Assembly: GCA_024449915.1 (NCBI GenBank)
Contig: JAMZAV010000097.1
Coordinates: 744,001-808,000, forward strand
Reading direction: 5' to 3'
DNA: 64,000 nucleotides
Source: Sweltsa coloradensis
Lineage: Eukaryota; Arthropoda; Insecta; Plecoptera; Chloroperlidae
Positions 1-12,154 of the stretch are shown here, piece by piece (position 1 is the first letter of the stretch; each line of letters starts with the position of its first letter). The position numbers and the translations under genes were made by a program. The notes under the pieces are model-generated. The model did no database searches and was not told the origin of the DNA. It worked only from the letters and a program-made list of their open reading frames with translations.

Positions 1-840
1 CACACACAGGGGGCCGGGAAACCCCGTTTTTTAAAATTTTCCTGCATTCAAGATCTGCGCATTTGTTGTAGAATGAAACATTTATTTTTTTATCGTTTTA
101 TCCCCTTTAGGGAAATGGCACATAGAAATACAATTTGGGGTTTTTTGGGGATTTTATGTATTTATTTTTTGCCCCTTTAAATAAACAAAATTCCCCCGCC
201 CTTAAAAACATGTTTATTTCTTGTAACCCAAAAAATATGAATGGAATGAAAGGTTTAAAGAAGAGTTCAAATTTAACAACCCCTAAAAAACACTGTATTT
301 AAAACTATTTCGTCTCAGTATTGTAAAAATTTTCCCTTGATGACTATTTCGCAAGGGCCGCTTTGGAATATTACAAGGGGCCAAAGAAATTTAAATTTTT
401 TTTCCCAAAAGTATATTTTTTAAATAGGCGCTCAATAATTTTTGAGGGTAGTTCGTGGGAGTTGCACACTTTCCCGGGGGGCCCATCTACGTAGTTTCGA
501 TTTTGGGCCGGTCGGTGGGGGAGGGTCGTTGGGAAAATTTTGGGGCGACCCCAAAGGGTGCAATTTCAAATTCATGGGGTGGCCACGAAACCCCCCCCCC
601 GAAACTCTTGTGGCGCTCGTGCGCCGTAGCAGTGCAAAGTTGAACTCGATGAGTGAGACAGAAATTGTTGGGACAATATTTAACATGGGCGTGACGTCTC
701 TAGCTAAGGTTCCATACTCAAAGGTACTATATTATTACCTCCCGAAACGAGACGAGAGACGAGCTCTAGCAAGCGTCGCCGGGGACACCTCGCCCCAAAT
801 TCCAAAACCTTGGTTTGGCCGTGATTAGGGGAGTTTATCT
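1..840. other. Low-complexity window start, no gene seen
   Basis: I see no gene here. The first 600 bases are full of short homopolymer blocks (runs of T, A, C and G of 4 to 13), including a 13-C run near 588-600. This looks more like poorly corrected long-read sequence or a contig edge than biology. Short open frames on both strands in 430-830 overlap each other and lack any recognisable domain. Confidence 0.5.
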
Positions 841-1275
841 TCCTGAAACTAATGGCGAGCTCTGGCGTCGTCGGGGAACTTTCCCCTTCCCTTTTGATTA
901 CCTCCCCGACGACGACGACAATGACAACACTGACGGATGACACAGACGGAGATGACAACGACGTAGGGGAACCTTTGCCCTCCATATGCTTGTGGCTGGT
1001 TCTGACCAGCACAGGCCTGTGTCCACCCCTTGTCCCCAGCGTCATCCCTTACGTCCCTCCCTCCGTCTCGATTAGCCTAGTGCACAAATATGAGACGTTA
1101 AGCAATATCCAATCAATCAGTCTTGACGACAGCGACGACAATAACACCACTAACGACGATGACGGCCGCGACGTGAGAATCCCCCCTTTCCTCACCCTGC
1201 TCATGGCTGGTTCTGTCCAGCATGGGACTTTCCTCCCCCACATCCCCCTAGAGTGGCGCATTATGACCTAACACT
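840..1275 (+). repeat. GACGACG-hairpin interspersed repeat, copy 1
   Basis: One of three related copies (also near 50822-51075 and 62800-63115). The shared core is GCGAGCTCTGGCG, then a 12-bp stem: CGTCGTCGGGGA at 866-877 pairs with TCCCCGACGACG at 903-914. A GAC-rich stretch follows. Copies 1 and 3 also share a 3' part around CCAGCATGGGA and GCGCATTATGACC. Copy 1 contains at about 1085-1120 a block (ATGAGACGTTAAGCAATATC) that recurs near 13915 and, inverted, near 47872. It is probably a SINE or other non-autonomous element; the class is unproven. Open frames here cross the repeat and look non-coding. Confidence 0.55.
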
Positions 1276-1775
1276 TGACGCGCCCTTAATCCAAATAAAC
1301 TAAATTTATGTTTGTGGTTTTGCCAATATGGACTGATCGCGGCTACGATTCCTGAGACAGACAGCGTTGGTGTTTGTTGTGTTACCACCTTACCACATCA
1401 CATGTCAACGTGAATTGGTAGTAAGTGCTTTCTAGGCTATACCACAATTGTTATTGCAATTCACATATATAGAACTTCTATGCCCTTGTGATAGAATGCG
1501 TATTGGTTTTAAAACTGTTTAAAAGGTACAACTTGCGATCTTTCCGAAAACACCCAATTCGGCTTGCTTTATACCGCGACTTGACTGCGGCGCTCTCTAG
1601 CGGTCACCTAGATGAATTTGCTTGCACTTAAAAATTTTAAAAATTCTCAATCCAATTATGGCCAACGGTAATACTGACATAAGTATTTTTAAGTCTTATC
1701 AAATATATGGATTGATAAATAATAATTTTTGTGGGAAGCCTGCCCATGGCAATTCATTCCAGGTGTCTATATAAC

Positions 1776-1817
1776 CGTTGAGTGACTAATATATAGCTAT
1801 ATATTAGTCACTCAACG
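1776..1817. repeat. 42-bp perfect palindrome
   Basis: The 21 bases 1776-1796 are exactly the reverse complement of 1797-1817, with no spacer, centred on TATAGCTATA. Such a sequence can extrude as a cruciform. About 20 bases of one arm (TATATTAGTCACTC followed by ACG) recur near 58247-58268, so the arm is probably the end of an interspersed element present here head to head. Confidence 0.85.
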
Positions 1818-1874
1818 CTATAACTATGTTGCGGATAGGACAATTGTGAAGGGATGTCCGAGGGAATCAATCTC

Positions 1875-1975
1875 TTGCATTCGAAAATCTTGGAAAAACT
1901 TCTGTCAGGATTGCCGGTCTCGACGGGATTTGAAGCCGGGACCTCCCGAATCCGAGCCAACACTGATTGATTGAA
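1875..1975 (-). repeat. tRNA-derived SINE remnant
   Basis: Read on the minus strand, this has a B-box-like segment (the + strand reads GACGGGATTTGAAGCCGGGA) next to the conserved flank GTCAGGATTGCCGGTCTCGA. The same flank occurs at 8570-8600 and, diverged, near 8775 and 12045. It is a truncated, diverged copy. Confidence 0.45.
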
Positions 1976-3120
1976 TTCATTTCATATTTAATTATTTTCA
2001 CATTACTTAGCAACGAAGCTGTTTTTGAGGAGATTATCTTTGGTTCGGACACCAATTATTAATACGTTAAAATCGGTTTAGCTTTTAGGTTAATAACATA
2101 GTAGTGTGCATGCGAGTTGTCATGACGTACTCTATACTCCAGGGGCAGGTGGATAAATTGAGCATGTCCCGTGACGTAACAGAATTCGATTACGGTATTG
2201 GAAAATACTTGATAATGATAATAATAGAAATAACTCGACTTCGGTATGGGTTGCACAATGGTTGAAAATTAGCACGCTCGACGCGGTTTCGCGAAGCTCG
2301 AGTTCCATTCCATTGTCACCACCAGCAACTTCGTGTGTAGGCAACCATTTCCTAACATAACATGTAAATTTCACACTAAACACTACGTGAAACAACCAAA
2401 CAAGGTACATTTACATAAACAAGATTCCACATACATTCAAACATACCTCACCTAACTCACGTGCGTTGTGGTGGGCTCAATTTATTACTCATTATGATAA
2501 CATCACCGTATCATTAATAATAACTGTCAACTTTGCTTTATTACTTTTCGTCTCGTTATGACATAGTGTTTTCTAATGTTTCTTAAAAATGATGATTGTT
2601 TGGTGTCTTTTCGCTTATACTAATTTGTATTTGTATTTATATATGTATGTATTTATGTATGTATATTTGTATTTGTAACTAAAAACAAATAAATTAAGTT
2701 AAACACACTAAACTTCCATTTTCATTCCACTAGCTTTTTCCCAAGCTTTAAAATAAAATTAATATCTAAATAATTTTTTTTATCAAAATATTTAAAATTA
2801 AGTAAAGTGGTTTAATATCTGGTGTATATATGCATTATTTTGTGAATGTTTCGATATCATGGGTATCAGAATTTAATTCAGTATTACCATTGAGTATATA
2901 ACCATCCTTTCTATACTCAAAGGATGAACCCTCTAACATTGTCTTGCTCTTGGGTACTTTTTCCTGTGCCTAGAATGATTTGTTTACCTTTAATTTTAAA
3001 GACTTTGGACTTAAGTGTTTGTCTTAATAGGTTGATTAGGGTATGAATTAGCTAAGTTTGTTTTAAAGTATGATCTACAAACTTTACGTTTTCAATTCGA
3101 TTTAATTTACAATTTGAGAG
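1976..3120. other. Intergenic, nothing identified
   Basis: AT-rich sequence with no exon-like open frame bounded by splice sites and no clear repeat boundary. A TATG/TATT-rich stretch lies at 2620-2670. Confidence 0.4.
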
Positions 3121-3660
3121 GTCGCTGAGGCGGCGTGGAGACGAGTTTGACGCTCACCTTTCAGTTTTTTTTTTTTTTTTTGGGGGGGGGGGGAAATGGT
3201 TAACAAAATCGGTATCATATTTCACAACAATAATTTTTAATAAAGGATCAATCTATTAGATCCAGTCCGCATATTTTAAAGATTAATTCATCGGTTTTGA
3301 ATTAAAAAATCGTGAAACCTCCATAATTTACTCAATTTCGGTGAACTTCGGGAATTTACTAAGTGTACAGATTTTTTAACGCAAATTTTCATACTGGATA
3401 TCAACGTTTAAATCAATGTGAACGCGCACGTTAATTTGGTTTTGCAAGATAGACGGTTTGGTGTGAATTTCCAGAACTGAAAATTGAAATCCATGTTTTA
3501 GATTTTAGATTTTTTCACGTTTTGGACTTACCTCTCGCATTGATTTTTTATGGCTAATTCTTGGCCACCAAGTGTGTATGTATGTCAACAAAAAGGAACT
3601 CTATTAACATTCAAGCAAAATCTGGTAATGCATTTGACGCACTGTATTTATTTCTTATTT
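3120..3660 (+). repeat. Interspersed repeat family X, copy 1
   Basis: About 540 bp, shared with 16576-17116 and 33842-34430. Common landmarks in order: GTCGCTGAGGC near the 5' end, a T-rich tract, ATCATATTTCACA, the GGGAATTTAC region, TTTGCATACTGGATATCAAC and ATTAACATTCAAGCAAAAT. No open frame is conserved among the copies, so it is a non-autonomous element of unknown class. This copy has a long T run then a G run (about 3165-3192) that may be sequencing error. Confidence 0.65.
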
Positions 3661-3983
3661 CAAGTTGCTAGAAAAAGTTGATGGTCAGTGGCCCATCGGA
3701 GTACTCATTTTCCTTGTTCGCAAGGCGATTGCCGGAATGTCGCCCTTGGGCACAATTTCACGAACTTAAAGCACGTACATACACGTATAGGTACATGACA
3801 ATTTAAGCACTTTCTTGACGATATAACTATCTGGCGTTTCCTCTGTATGACGAGTCGTTGGCCACTTTCTTGAGGTCACCATGCATGTACGATGACACCG
3901 TTCCAACAGTATGCTGATGTGCTGACATATTTCTCTAAACTCTAAAGATTAGTCTGCTAGCTCATTGATATTAAATATCTATA

Positions 3984-4322
3984 GTAGGCTAGATCCCCAG
4001 TCTTGGTCCACTTCCGTGACAATTTGAAGCCATCTTGAAATTCCAGTTTGCATGTTAAGTAGATGGGAGCGATTTGTAGCACAAATATTTTTAAAGATGG
4101 CCGTTAGTTTGACTTATCCAATAACTTCTTATTGTTTCTGTTTGTGCATTTCCATGCTGCACAAGCTTAAACCATATCAAACAATCCAGTAAAATACTTA
4201 ATTGCATTAAAAAAGCATAACATTAAAACGCCAAATCGCTATTTTGAAATGTTTTTTATGCTTCAATTTGCTACGCTCGCGCCTGTGCGGACGGTATATT
4301 GGAGACTGCGGATCTAGCCTAC
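3984..4322. mobile_element. TIR miniature element with TA target duplication
   Basis: The ends GTAGGCTAGATCCCCAGTCT (3984 onward) and the reverse complement GTAGGCTAGATCCGCAGTCT (ending 4322) match at 19 of 20 positions. They are flanked by TA on both sides (3982-3983 and 4323-4324). About 340 bp with no coding capacity. A TA duplication fits a Tc1/mariner-type non-autonomous element; the superfamily is inferred from the target duplication alone. Confidence 0.7.
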
Positions 4323-4479
4323 TAATGTTTAAATATTTGGTCTAGCTAGAGATTTATAATATATTTATATAGGTGTAAATCAGTTGGGTTGAGTGATTTG
4401 GAATGTATACTGTGGAAGTGGTTTCCACTCCATTAAGCATGATGCAGAGGGGTTCAAAACACAATATCGTCCATGTCTA

Positions 4480-5160
4480 AAACGTATATAATTAATATTA
4501 ATAAATAACTCTTTATCTTCTGATAACAATGCTATCAAACGAATAAGTAGCGTTTCCATTAGGAAGGGGATTCCTTCTGTTGGTTATTCTTGTTGATAGC
4601 TTATCTGCAATCAGTTGATCACAATTGTGTTCGTGAGGGGATTTTGATTGATTTTAATTGATATTATCAAACTTTGCATTTGTCTTATCGAAACGTACAG
4701 GAAGTATTTTATTCCTACTTAAAATAGATTTTACGTGTGCGGACACAATCTCTCGTCCATTGCACTGTTTAAATCGTATAATTATAAACCTCTATCTTTC
4801 TGATAACAAGCTATCAAACGAACCAGTATAGGTAGGGGATTCCTTCAGCTGGTTACTCATGTTATCACTAATCAGCTATCACTTCAGAACAATAATAATT
4901 GTTTTCTTTGAGGGTCATTGGGCCATTCCCTTCTACCAAAAAGATTCGGATTAATTGAATAAATCTTTGCATAATGTCTTATCGAAACGTATAGGAAGTG
5001 TTCTATTTTACACTTTCTCCGTCAATGTACTGTTTTAATCGTATAATTATAAATAGGTACCTATAATTTTCTGATAACAAGCTCTCAAACTAATCAGTAG
5101 CCAATCTGGGATTCCGTCAGTTAATTGGTTTCTCATCATGTTAACACTACGACAGTTCCT
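4480..5160. repeat. Three diverged tandem units, about 260-290 bp
   Basis: Units start near 4485, 4770 and 5033. Each carries TCGTATAATTATAAA (or a variant), then TTCTGATAACA with GCT and TCAAAC, then GGGATTCC with TCAG or TCTG, then TTATC and a weaker tail. The first two also share CTTATCGAAACGTA plus AGGAAGT. The divergence suggests old duplications. No coding potential seen. Confidence 0.6.
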
Positions 5161-5450
5161 AATTAATCACGAGACCAGTAAATTGAATGTAGGCCTATTT
5201 TACCGATATCAGCCATGCTTAGGGGGCGGGGGGGAGGGGTGAGGGCCAGAAGGTATTTACTGCAACCAGTAAGCATCAAATCGATATTATTCCCATCTAT
5301 TTTATTAATTTACATGTTTGTAACACATTTTTACAAAAGAATAAGACCCATCAAGTTCATTCGAAAAGTATGCAAATTCAAACAATTATTCAATTATTTA
5401 TTCCTTTTTTTGAAAGTATGAATGAAATTTGTCGTTTTTATTCCGATTAC

Positions 5451-5932
5451 TAGCTGACCCGTCGCAAGTTGCTGCGACGTTGTTGTGTTGTTGTTGTGTG
5501 TTATGCCTGAACCCTTCGTGGGAGTGTACTCAACAAAACCCAAAACAAAACAAACACAAGTGGATAACATAGGAACCTTCACTATAAAAAAATACGTATA
5601 TGTGTCAACTTTCATGGTGATATGTCCAACGGTGTCGAAGTCAATTCATTGGTGAGTCCTCTTTACAGGTACCGATCACCACGTGGAGGAGTTACAACAA
5701 AATGGATAGCATAGAAACCTTCCCCGTGAGAAAATAAATATATGTGCCAAGTTTCATGGAAATCGGATGAATGGTGTAGTAATGCATAAAGGACAAACAC
5801 ACAGACAGACATACATACATTCGTTTTTATTTTATAGCAGTTGTCATGGAAACGAATGGGAAATTCTTCCGTTACGCACTTTTTTTTAATAACGAGATAA
5901 TATAAAAGTAGAGCGTTTGCGAAGCTTCCTAG
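5451..5932 (+). mobile_element. Rolling-circle-like non-autonomous element
   Basis: It begins CTAGCTGACCCGTCGC with a small hairpin (GTCGCA paired with TGCGAC) and ends GCGAAGCTTCCTAG|T. The same 3' terminus is found on elements ending at 54648 and 57760. A CTAG end without an obvious target duplication is expected of Helitron-like or Helentron-like elements. No Rep/helicase coding region is present. The 5' boundary is less certain than the 3' one. Confidence 0.55.
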
Positions 5933-5948
5933 TGTATTCCTTACATCA

Positions 5949-6268
5949 TGCAGTGGCGTATCCAGGAATGTACAATGGGGGGGTCGACATGCCAAACAGG
6001 GACGGGGTCTGGGACGAAGCCATAGCCGCCGGAGGCCTTTGCGCCGAAGGCGAAAAAAATTTCACGTATTTGACGTTTTGAACGCCTGTAAACACGTTTT
6101 AGAGTCATGCAATATCAAAGTTAGGTTGCTCCCGCCTCATATTTTCTATGAATTTTATATTTTAATTTTAATTTTTATAATTAATATATTATTATATATG
6201 GGCACATACATAGGGCATGAGGGGGGTTTCAACCCCATAACCCCAACCCCCTTGGATACGCCACTGCA
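5949..6268. mobile_element. TIR element with CAGTGGCGTATCC ends
   Basis: TGCAGTGGCGTATCCA at 5949 is mirrored by TGGATACGCCACTGCA ending at 6268, with TCA on both flanks as a possible 3-bp duplication. The inside is G-rich then AT-rich with no intact gene. A related element lies at 18021-20285. The superfamily is not assigned. Confidence 0.65.
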
Positions 6269-8370
6269 TCATACTGCATCATAATGTAACATAGTGAGCT
6301 ACCAGATGAGGGAAGGGCCCTTTCCCCCTGGGCAGGTTCCATACGAGATTATTTTGTTGGAATTTTGACAAATTTACAATCCTCTGTTACTTCAGTTTAT
6401 TCAATTAATTCTGCCATGACATACACAATATGGTGTGTGTAAAACTTACATATAAGTAACGTTTATAACGTATACTTACGTATAACTTACAGTCCCAGGC
6501 ACGACAGCAGGATTTACGACACGCTGTATACATATCCTACAAATTGGTGCCCTATATTATTATATACCTTATCTTTAGAAACTATCATCGTCACATTATT
6601 CGTAGCAATACCTACCTGCGCCATTTCCGAATAAATATATAAACATTATACACACACATTAAATATTATTTTCTTGCACGAGTAGTGCATTCCAAAGATG
6701 TCGGAAGTTTGATATAGTTCATTCACTTTGGCGTGTGTGACCGGTTAGCGATGCTTGAATAACCTTGGCGCAATTGAAGGCGAACATTGTTTTTCTAATG
6801 CTTTGCTTAATTTGGTGTACTTGCTTTTTCATTATGTGGTGCACGATGTGGGAACGAAAACTACCTTGTTTTTACTTCTGACGTATAGAATATATTTATT
6901 GTATGAACTAATAAAATAGAAGCATTTAGTTATGCACTGTTATGTGTTCGAATAATTCTATTTCGATGAAACGCCGTTTAAATAAAATATTAGAATAATA
7001 TTAAGGACCTAAGTGTGTAAATTGAAATTTAGATTAGTAAGTTTTTATTGATGGGACATGTTGTATTGAATTGAAAATATAAAATAAAAACAATAAACAT
7101 TGCAAAGACTTGACGAGGCAGATAAATTCATATTAAAGAAGTCAATACACACAACCTGAGAAAGGAACTACAGCACAATTATTTGAACAATTTAATGCTA
7201 TTTCATAAAATATTATATTTAAAAATAGGATTTACTCAAACGTGATTTAGCAACAAAAGTAAAACTATTTTAACCGTAAACTTCCTGCTATGCATAATCA
7301 GTGATTGAACATTTTAAAATTCGCGCTTTTCAGAGGTAGAAACATGTTTTAAACTATTATATATAGTCATATAACCTATATTTTCCGGAAATGTTATATT
7401 GCTCGAATGCTGCACAAAAGTGTACATATTCACTAAAGTCGTTTTGAGTTATGATTGTAGACTAGCCACCAGAACATGAATGTAATAGTCGCTCACACAT
7501 TAGACAAGTAATACATGTTGTGTGGAAACTCTTGAAAGTGAGCATAGTCTCATCACTTGATCATTATGGTAATTATTTAAATAAAACCTGTAATATTGTA
7601 GATTTTTAACTTTTCATGCGTCATCCGATAATGAACCAAGTGAATAGGCGCATCATGAAGGGCGCTCGTGTAATTGCATGGCAGCATCTGACGGTAGTTA
7701 TGAGTGAGTATGATGCAAGTCAAGTTACGCAACTCCAGTCTTTGAGTTGTTTCTGAGCTTTTCATAAAAGTACGTAATAAATCGACATTATTAAAAACAA
7801 TACTGTAGTGAAGAACTTTGAACATGTTCACCAAACAGTAGAATTGTTTCAAGCTTGAAAGCAAAGTTGATCACTTTATTCTGGTTATATAATATTAGTA
7901 GGATTTGCTTTTTTCTGAGAATTCGATTGAAACCACATTCTGAACCCAGCAGTTCCGATTATATCGACAATGTAATCTATTTATAACCTTTGTGAACACA
8001 TCAGTCCTAAATCTACTATTTGACCATTTATTACTCGTACTTTTTAAAGACATTCATACCGAACAATTTGTTAATTTGGTCAGGTACCGTACAGAGGGTT
8101 ACACACGTCATTTCATTGACGCATAAATACATTCTACTCACATTAACTATAACTTTTTTATTTGATTTTATTGAAGATATAAAGGAAGGGGCTATCCCCA
8201 TCCCTTTGGTACTTTGCTGCTGCGTCTTCGATAGTTCGTAGGTCTACATAGCAAATATAGCCACACAAAAAAAATAATCTCTAAAATAAAATAATACAAA
8301 ATAATACATAGAACTTATTTCATGATTCAAAATAGTCATTTACATTTAGTTATGTATATTAAAGACAAGA
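6269..8370. other. Intergenic, nothing identified
   Basis: AT-rich sequence without recognisable exon, RNA gene or repeat boundary. Open frames up to 95 codons (for example 7577-7864 minus) have no family resemblance I can name and no splice context. Confidence 0.4.
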
Positions 8371-8439
8371 ACTCCAAGCCATCGTGCCCAGGGAAAATCC
8401 ATATCTATTATTAAATTTAGCATGGGAAACCTGCCCAGG

Positions 8440-8690
8440 GTGCAACGCATTAGGATCAAACTTGATGTATTGGAGCTAGGAAAATTATTGAGAAAAGATA
8501 ACCGAGGGCTGTTTAAGAGGACTCACGCCCTTGCATTCGCATTAACAACCGAGGAAAACCTCTAGAAAAATCTTCAGTCAGGATTGCTGGTCTCGACGGG
8601 ATTTGAACCGCAGTTATGATTGCGGGCTGATTCTCTAATTCAAATTAGGTTGTTTTACTCTTGAGCCACCAGCCACCACAGTTGGCGAAT
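8440..8690 (-). repeat. tRNA-derived SINE
   Basis: On the minus strand an A-box-like segment (complement of CTCTTGAGCCACCA at about 8659) precedes a B box (complement of GGGATTTGAACC at about 8600), about 60 bp apart as in a tRNA gene. The body continues through GTCAGGATTGCTGGTCTCGA. A second, partial and diverged copy of the body lies at 8735-8830. The tRNA cloverleaf is degraded, so this is a SINE head and not a functional tRNA. Confidence 0.55.
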
Positions 8691-9478
8691 GTTTCTCGTC
8701 AATGACAAGCTGGTGATTGTGATGGGAACGATCAAGAACAGTTCGTTTGAGAGGAAAACCCTGGAGAAAACTTTCAGTCAGGACTGCTGGTGGTGGGCAT
8801 CGACTCGACGACCTCTCGAATCAGTCTCGCGAGCTACATCTGTGTGTCGTTGTCATCTAGTAAGACTTACTTCTCTGTAATTATTGTTTTCACTGACGAC
8901 TACGAGATTGACTAAAGGAATGTATAGCTTGTCATTAACACTAATTAGTTAAACTAGGAGTTATCAAGGTTACAACTTTCAATCCGTAGATTCCGTGAGA
9001 CTAGGTACAGAGAAATCACTTCACATCACAGTGACTGTGGCAGTGTCATCCGTCTCTGTACTATGATACTATCGCACTTCAATTCTACGTCTGCATCGGC
9101 AGAATGCTTCGCGTCACTAATTTACTATAGGCTATATCCTCCACTATAAAACCACATATCCTACTTAGTTATTAGACATCAGTTGTTGAAGCGTTTGACA
9201 AATTTCGAATTAAGTTAATAATTACATTTTGAAATCTAATATTTAGTCAATGAAATTCAAGAATTAATTAATATATAATACATTTCACTTTGATTTGAAC
9301 CGGGGTATCGCGTCCAACTGTCCAACTGATCCAACTGGACCACTACGGGAGTGTTATGTCATTAAAATAATTACTAATTATAATTTTTTTTTAAATATAA
9401 AAAAAAACTGAGAAATACAACGACGAAATAGAAAATATCGGCCTTCGTAACTGGTTTCGGTTCAGTCAATTTCAAATA

Positions 9479-9960
9479 ACAGCTTTCGGTTTTAGTTTTC
9501 GTTCGCCTGTGCGTCTGTCACGACGTCGTCTCATGATAAAACCCGGCCAGCGGTTTAGCCGAGGTCGCTTAGCCGGTTCCCACTCGAACATTGAAGTTAA
9601 GTAACTTTCGGTCGTGGTCAGGGGCGAGTGGGTGAACCCTCCACCCTGAAACACACGTATACCGCAGCTGGTTAGAGTAGACGGAGGGCTCGAGAGCTAG
9701 TGTAACGGCTTCGTTCTCCTCGACGTCTGCTCGGCAGTCCGGGTTAGTGGAGGAACCTATATGACTCTCAAGGTTACACCGTCCTTTCGGATGGGACTTC
9801 AAGCCGTTGGTCCCCCTGGTACTTTTCGAAAAGAGTAGGCTACGTGCCGGTATTGGGTTTCCCCTCCTCCCTTTTATTCGTACTTCATCTTCATCTATCA
9901 CCATTCTTCGTCTCAAATGAGACGTTAAACAATATCAAATCAAAATCCGAACATATGCGT
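9479..9960 (+). repeat. 5S rRNA-like SINE with LINE-type tail
   Basis: Around 9590-9645 the sequence GAAGTTAAGTAAC followed by GGTCGTGGTCAGGG and GAGTGGGTGAACC matches, in order and spacing, the internal promoter of 5S rRNA (box A, intermediate element, box C). The body then carries GTCCTTTCGGATGGGACTTC, a core that I associate with animal SINEs. The 3' end (GAGACGTTAAACAATATC at about 9920) resembles the tail seen near 1090, 13915 and 47872. The 5S resemblance is partial, and this is not a functional 5S gene. Confidence 0.55.
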
Positions 9961-10080
9961 TTTCTGATGGCATTTCCCTTTAACAAGGATGATATACAGA
10001 ATGCTTTTTGTGACCCTTGGGGTAAGGGAGGTGGCTGGTCTCCCCCCCCCCCCCTGCAGAAATGGACAGAAAGGTGGTGA

Positions 10081-11420
10081 ATATTATAGGGGAGCTTCGC
10101 CCCCTAACATTATTCAGTATACTTACATACTTATTTAATATAATAATCGCAGATAGTATAATACATTACATAAAATGAGAATAGCCCAGTTTGCTTTCTT
10201 ACTTCGACTGAGTTGACTACATGCTAATCTTTCAATGATGTAATATTTGCCTGTCTATATGCTTAAGCGATTGCAAAACATATCTATTGACATTGAATAA
10301 AAATACGTTTTTTTTTTATAATATCGCTTTATCTGCATTACCATTCCCAGTTATAAATTATTGCATGTTTGAACCATTGAGTATAGAACGTACTCAATGG
10401 TATAATTGTTATTCTGTAGACAGCATATCCAATTAAACGTGGCTCAAATGTCAAATCAACGTTCAAACTTTTTATAAAGACAGTAAAGTTTATAAAAATG
10501 AATTGAACCCGTAGACTCTTGATATTGCACATTTCTTTAAGTTAAGCTGCACTCAATTCATCAAGGCAGAGTTTGCTCCTTGCCCGAGATCGATGTGCTA
10601 GGCTGATAGTAGAAAGAGAAGAAGTCAATAACACGAGCTTATAAAACTCTAGGTCCAGCTTGATGAGGTTATCTTGTTAAGGGCAGTCTATTCTTGAAGT
10701 AACCGGTTGTGTGCAATGTGCATGTGCATGTGCATGAGTTGACTGATTCATTTATCACCACATCAAATTCGTTTTATAGGTTAAAAAGTTTATGCGGTGT
10801 AGTTTTAAAATGAAACAGTACTAAAGTTAAAATTGAACCTTAACGCTGTTCTAGAGTGGAGATATTGCAATATTCCATGCGAAGGAAGGAGACACCTTTA
10901 GTAATATTGCGGTCAATTTTCCCACACGTAAAACTTAAATAAACTATAAAACTAAAACCTTTACCATAGTAAGGTATTTGCTCTAATCAGTTTTATAAAC
11001 GTCGTCGTTTCGTCGTAAACACTTAATCCGATAAGCCTCCAGCTGCTGCCCGTTAAATGGCGTTTGTTAACACGTTTAAACTTCCGCCTTACATAATTCT
11101 GTTGATATTGCCGTGATGAACAAGTGTTTTGTTGTGCGAGTCCAACAACACGTCTCATGTTTCAGTACAACAAAGTCTCTTGGGAAGACAGACCTGGGAT
11201 AAAATGAATGTATTAAATAAAAAGAAAGAAAGAAATTCGTATTTTTTTGAGTCTACCCATCTCAGTCTCATAACTGATTTTCAGTGGGGGACATTTATTA
11301 TTATTCAATGATCATGACAGTATATGTACAATCATTAGGCATATTACAACGAGCATAGCCCTTAAACACAGAATTGTGTGTGATATCCCTAAATAGTAAA
11401 ATTTAATAAAATTGATATTA
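10081..11420. other. Intergenic, nothing identified
   Basis: AT-rich sequence with no supported gene. A short inverted repeat (CCATTGAGTA at about 10373 and TACTCAATGG at about 10391) and a (GTGCAT)n stretch near 10716 are the only local structures noticed. Confidence 0.4.
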
Positions 11421-11850
11421 ATAAATAAATAAATAATAAATAAATTGTATTTAGAGTCTACCCACTCAGTTATATAACTGATTTTCAGTGGGGGACTTTA
11501 AATCAAAGCGACTAAGCCAACCCTGTAGGCCCCGACGCAATCGGCGAGTGAGCGATAACCAACCAAAGATCGATATTTTTAATAGGAAATAAAGCAATCA
11601 GTGGTATGGACAGTGCGAACACCCGCGAATCAACGCCAGAATCAACAAGGCCGATTCAGCACAACTCTGAATTTATTATGTGCTTCGTTGCTAGGACGGC
11701 TCCAAAGTCACCGTTTACAAACTCCTAAGACGTGGATGAATGGACTTAAGTCCAAATCAGAAGTTAAAAAACTTCTGACTATGGCGGGAATCGAACCTGG
11801 ACCTTCTGCATTGAAAGCAGATACGCTAACAACAAGACCAACGAGCCACA
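11421..11850 (-). repeat. tRNA-headed SINE (family S), copy 1
   Basis: Read on the minus strand: GGCTCGTTGGTCTTG with GTTAGCG (A box), an anticodon-like stem TCTGC/GCAGA, GGTTCGATTCC (B box), then a body of about 300 bp that ends with GTGGGTAGACTCTAAAT and an AT-rich tail. Here the B box has a mismatch (the + strand reads GGAATCGAACC) and the body is full length. Other copies: 17117, 28477, 53690, 56808 and 57766. It lies about 2.4 kb upstream of AMD1. Confidence 0.85.
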
Positions 11851-11984
11851 CATAAGACAAAGTAGGTAATTAAAATTAACATTTATGTAGTAAGTTTAAA
11901 CAAAAATAGATAATCAAAATTAGTTTTTGAATCAAACACTATTTAAAAACTCGACAATTGCGTTATTAATGACGATTTATTTAG

Positions 11985-12125
11985 GTATTTGTGAAGGAAA
12001 TATTCAAGGGCTGTTTAAAATAACCCAATAGCAAACCCTGGAAATAACTTTCATTCAGGGCTGTCGCTGACGGGTATCGATCCGCGACCTCCCGAATCAG
12101 AGTCTAGTGCGTTACGCTCGAGTAA
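11985..12125 (-). repeat. tRNA-derived SINE remnant
   Basis: It shares the flank AACTTTCATTCAGGGCTG and the B-box-like GGGTATCGATCCGCGACCTC with the family seen at 8440-8690. It is immediately followed by the rolling-circle-like element at 12155. Confidence 0.4.
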
Positions 12126-12154
12126 ATCAATTAAATCAATTAATTATTTGATTA

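Noticed and set aside
442..1261. Overlapping open frames on both strands
   Set aside because: They run through the GC-rich repeat and the error-prone start, with no domain and no splice context.
1570..1620. CTCF site (GCGCTCTCTAGCGG)
   Set aside because: A similar block recurs near 56785, so it is more likely part of a dispersed repeat, and the match is imperfect.
9590..9645. Functional 5S rRNA gene
   Set aside because: Only the internal promoter region resembles 5S; the remainder is SINE body.
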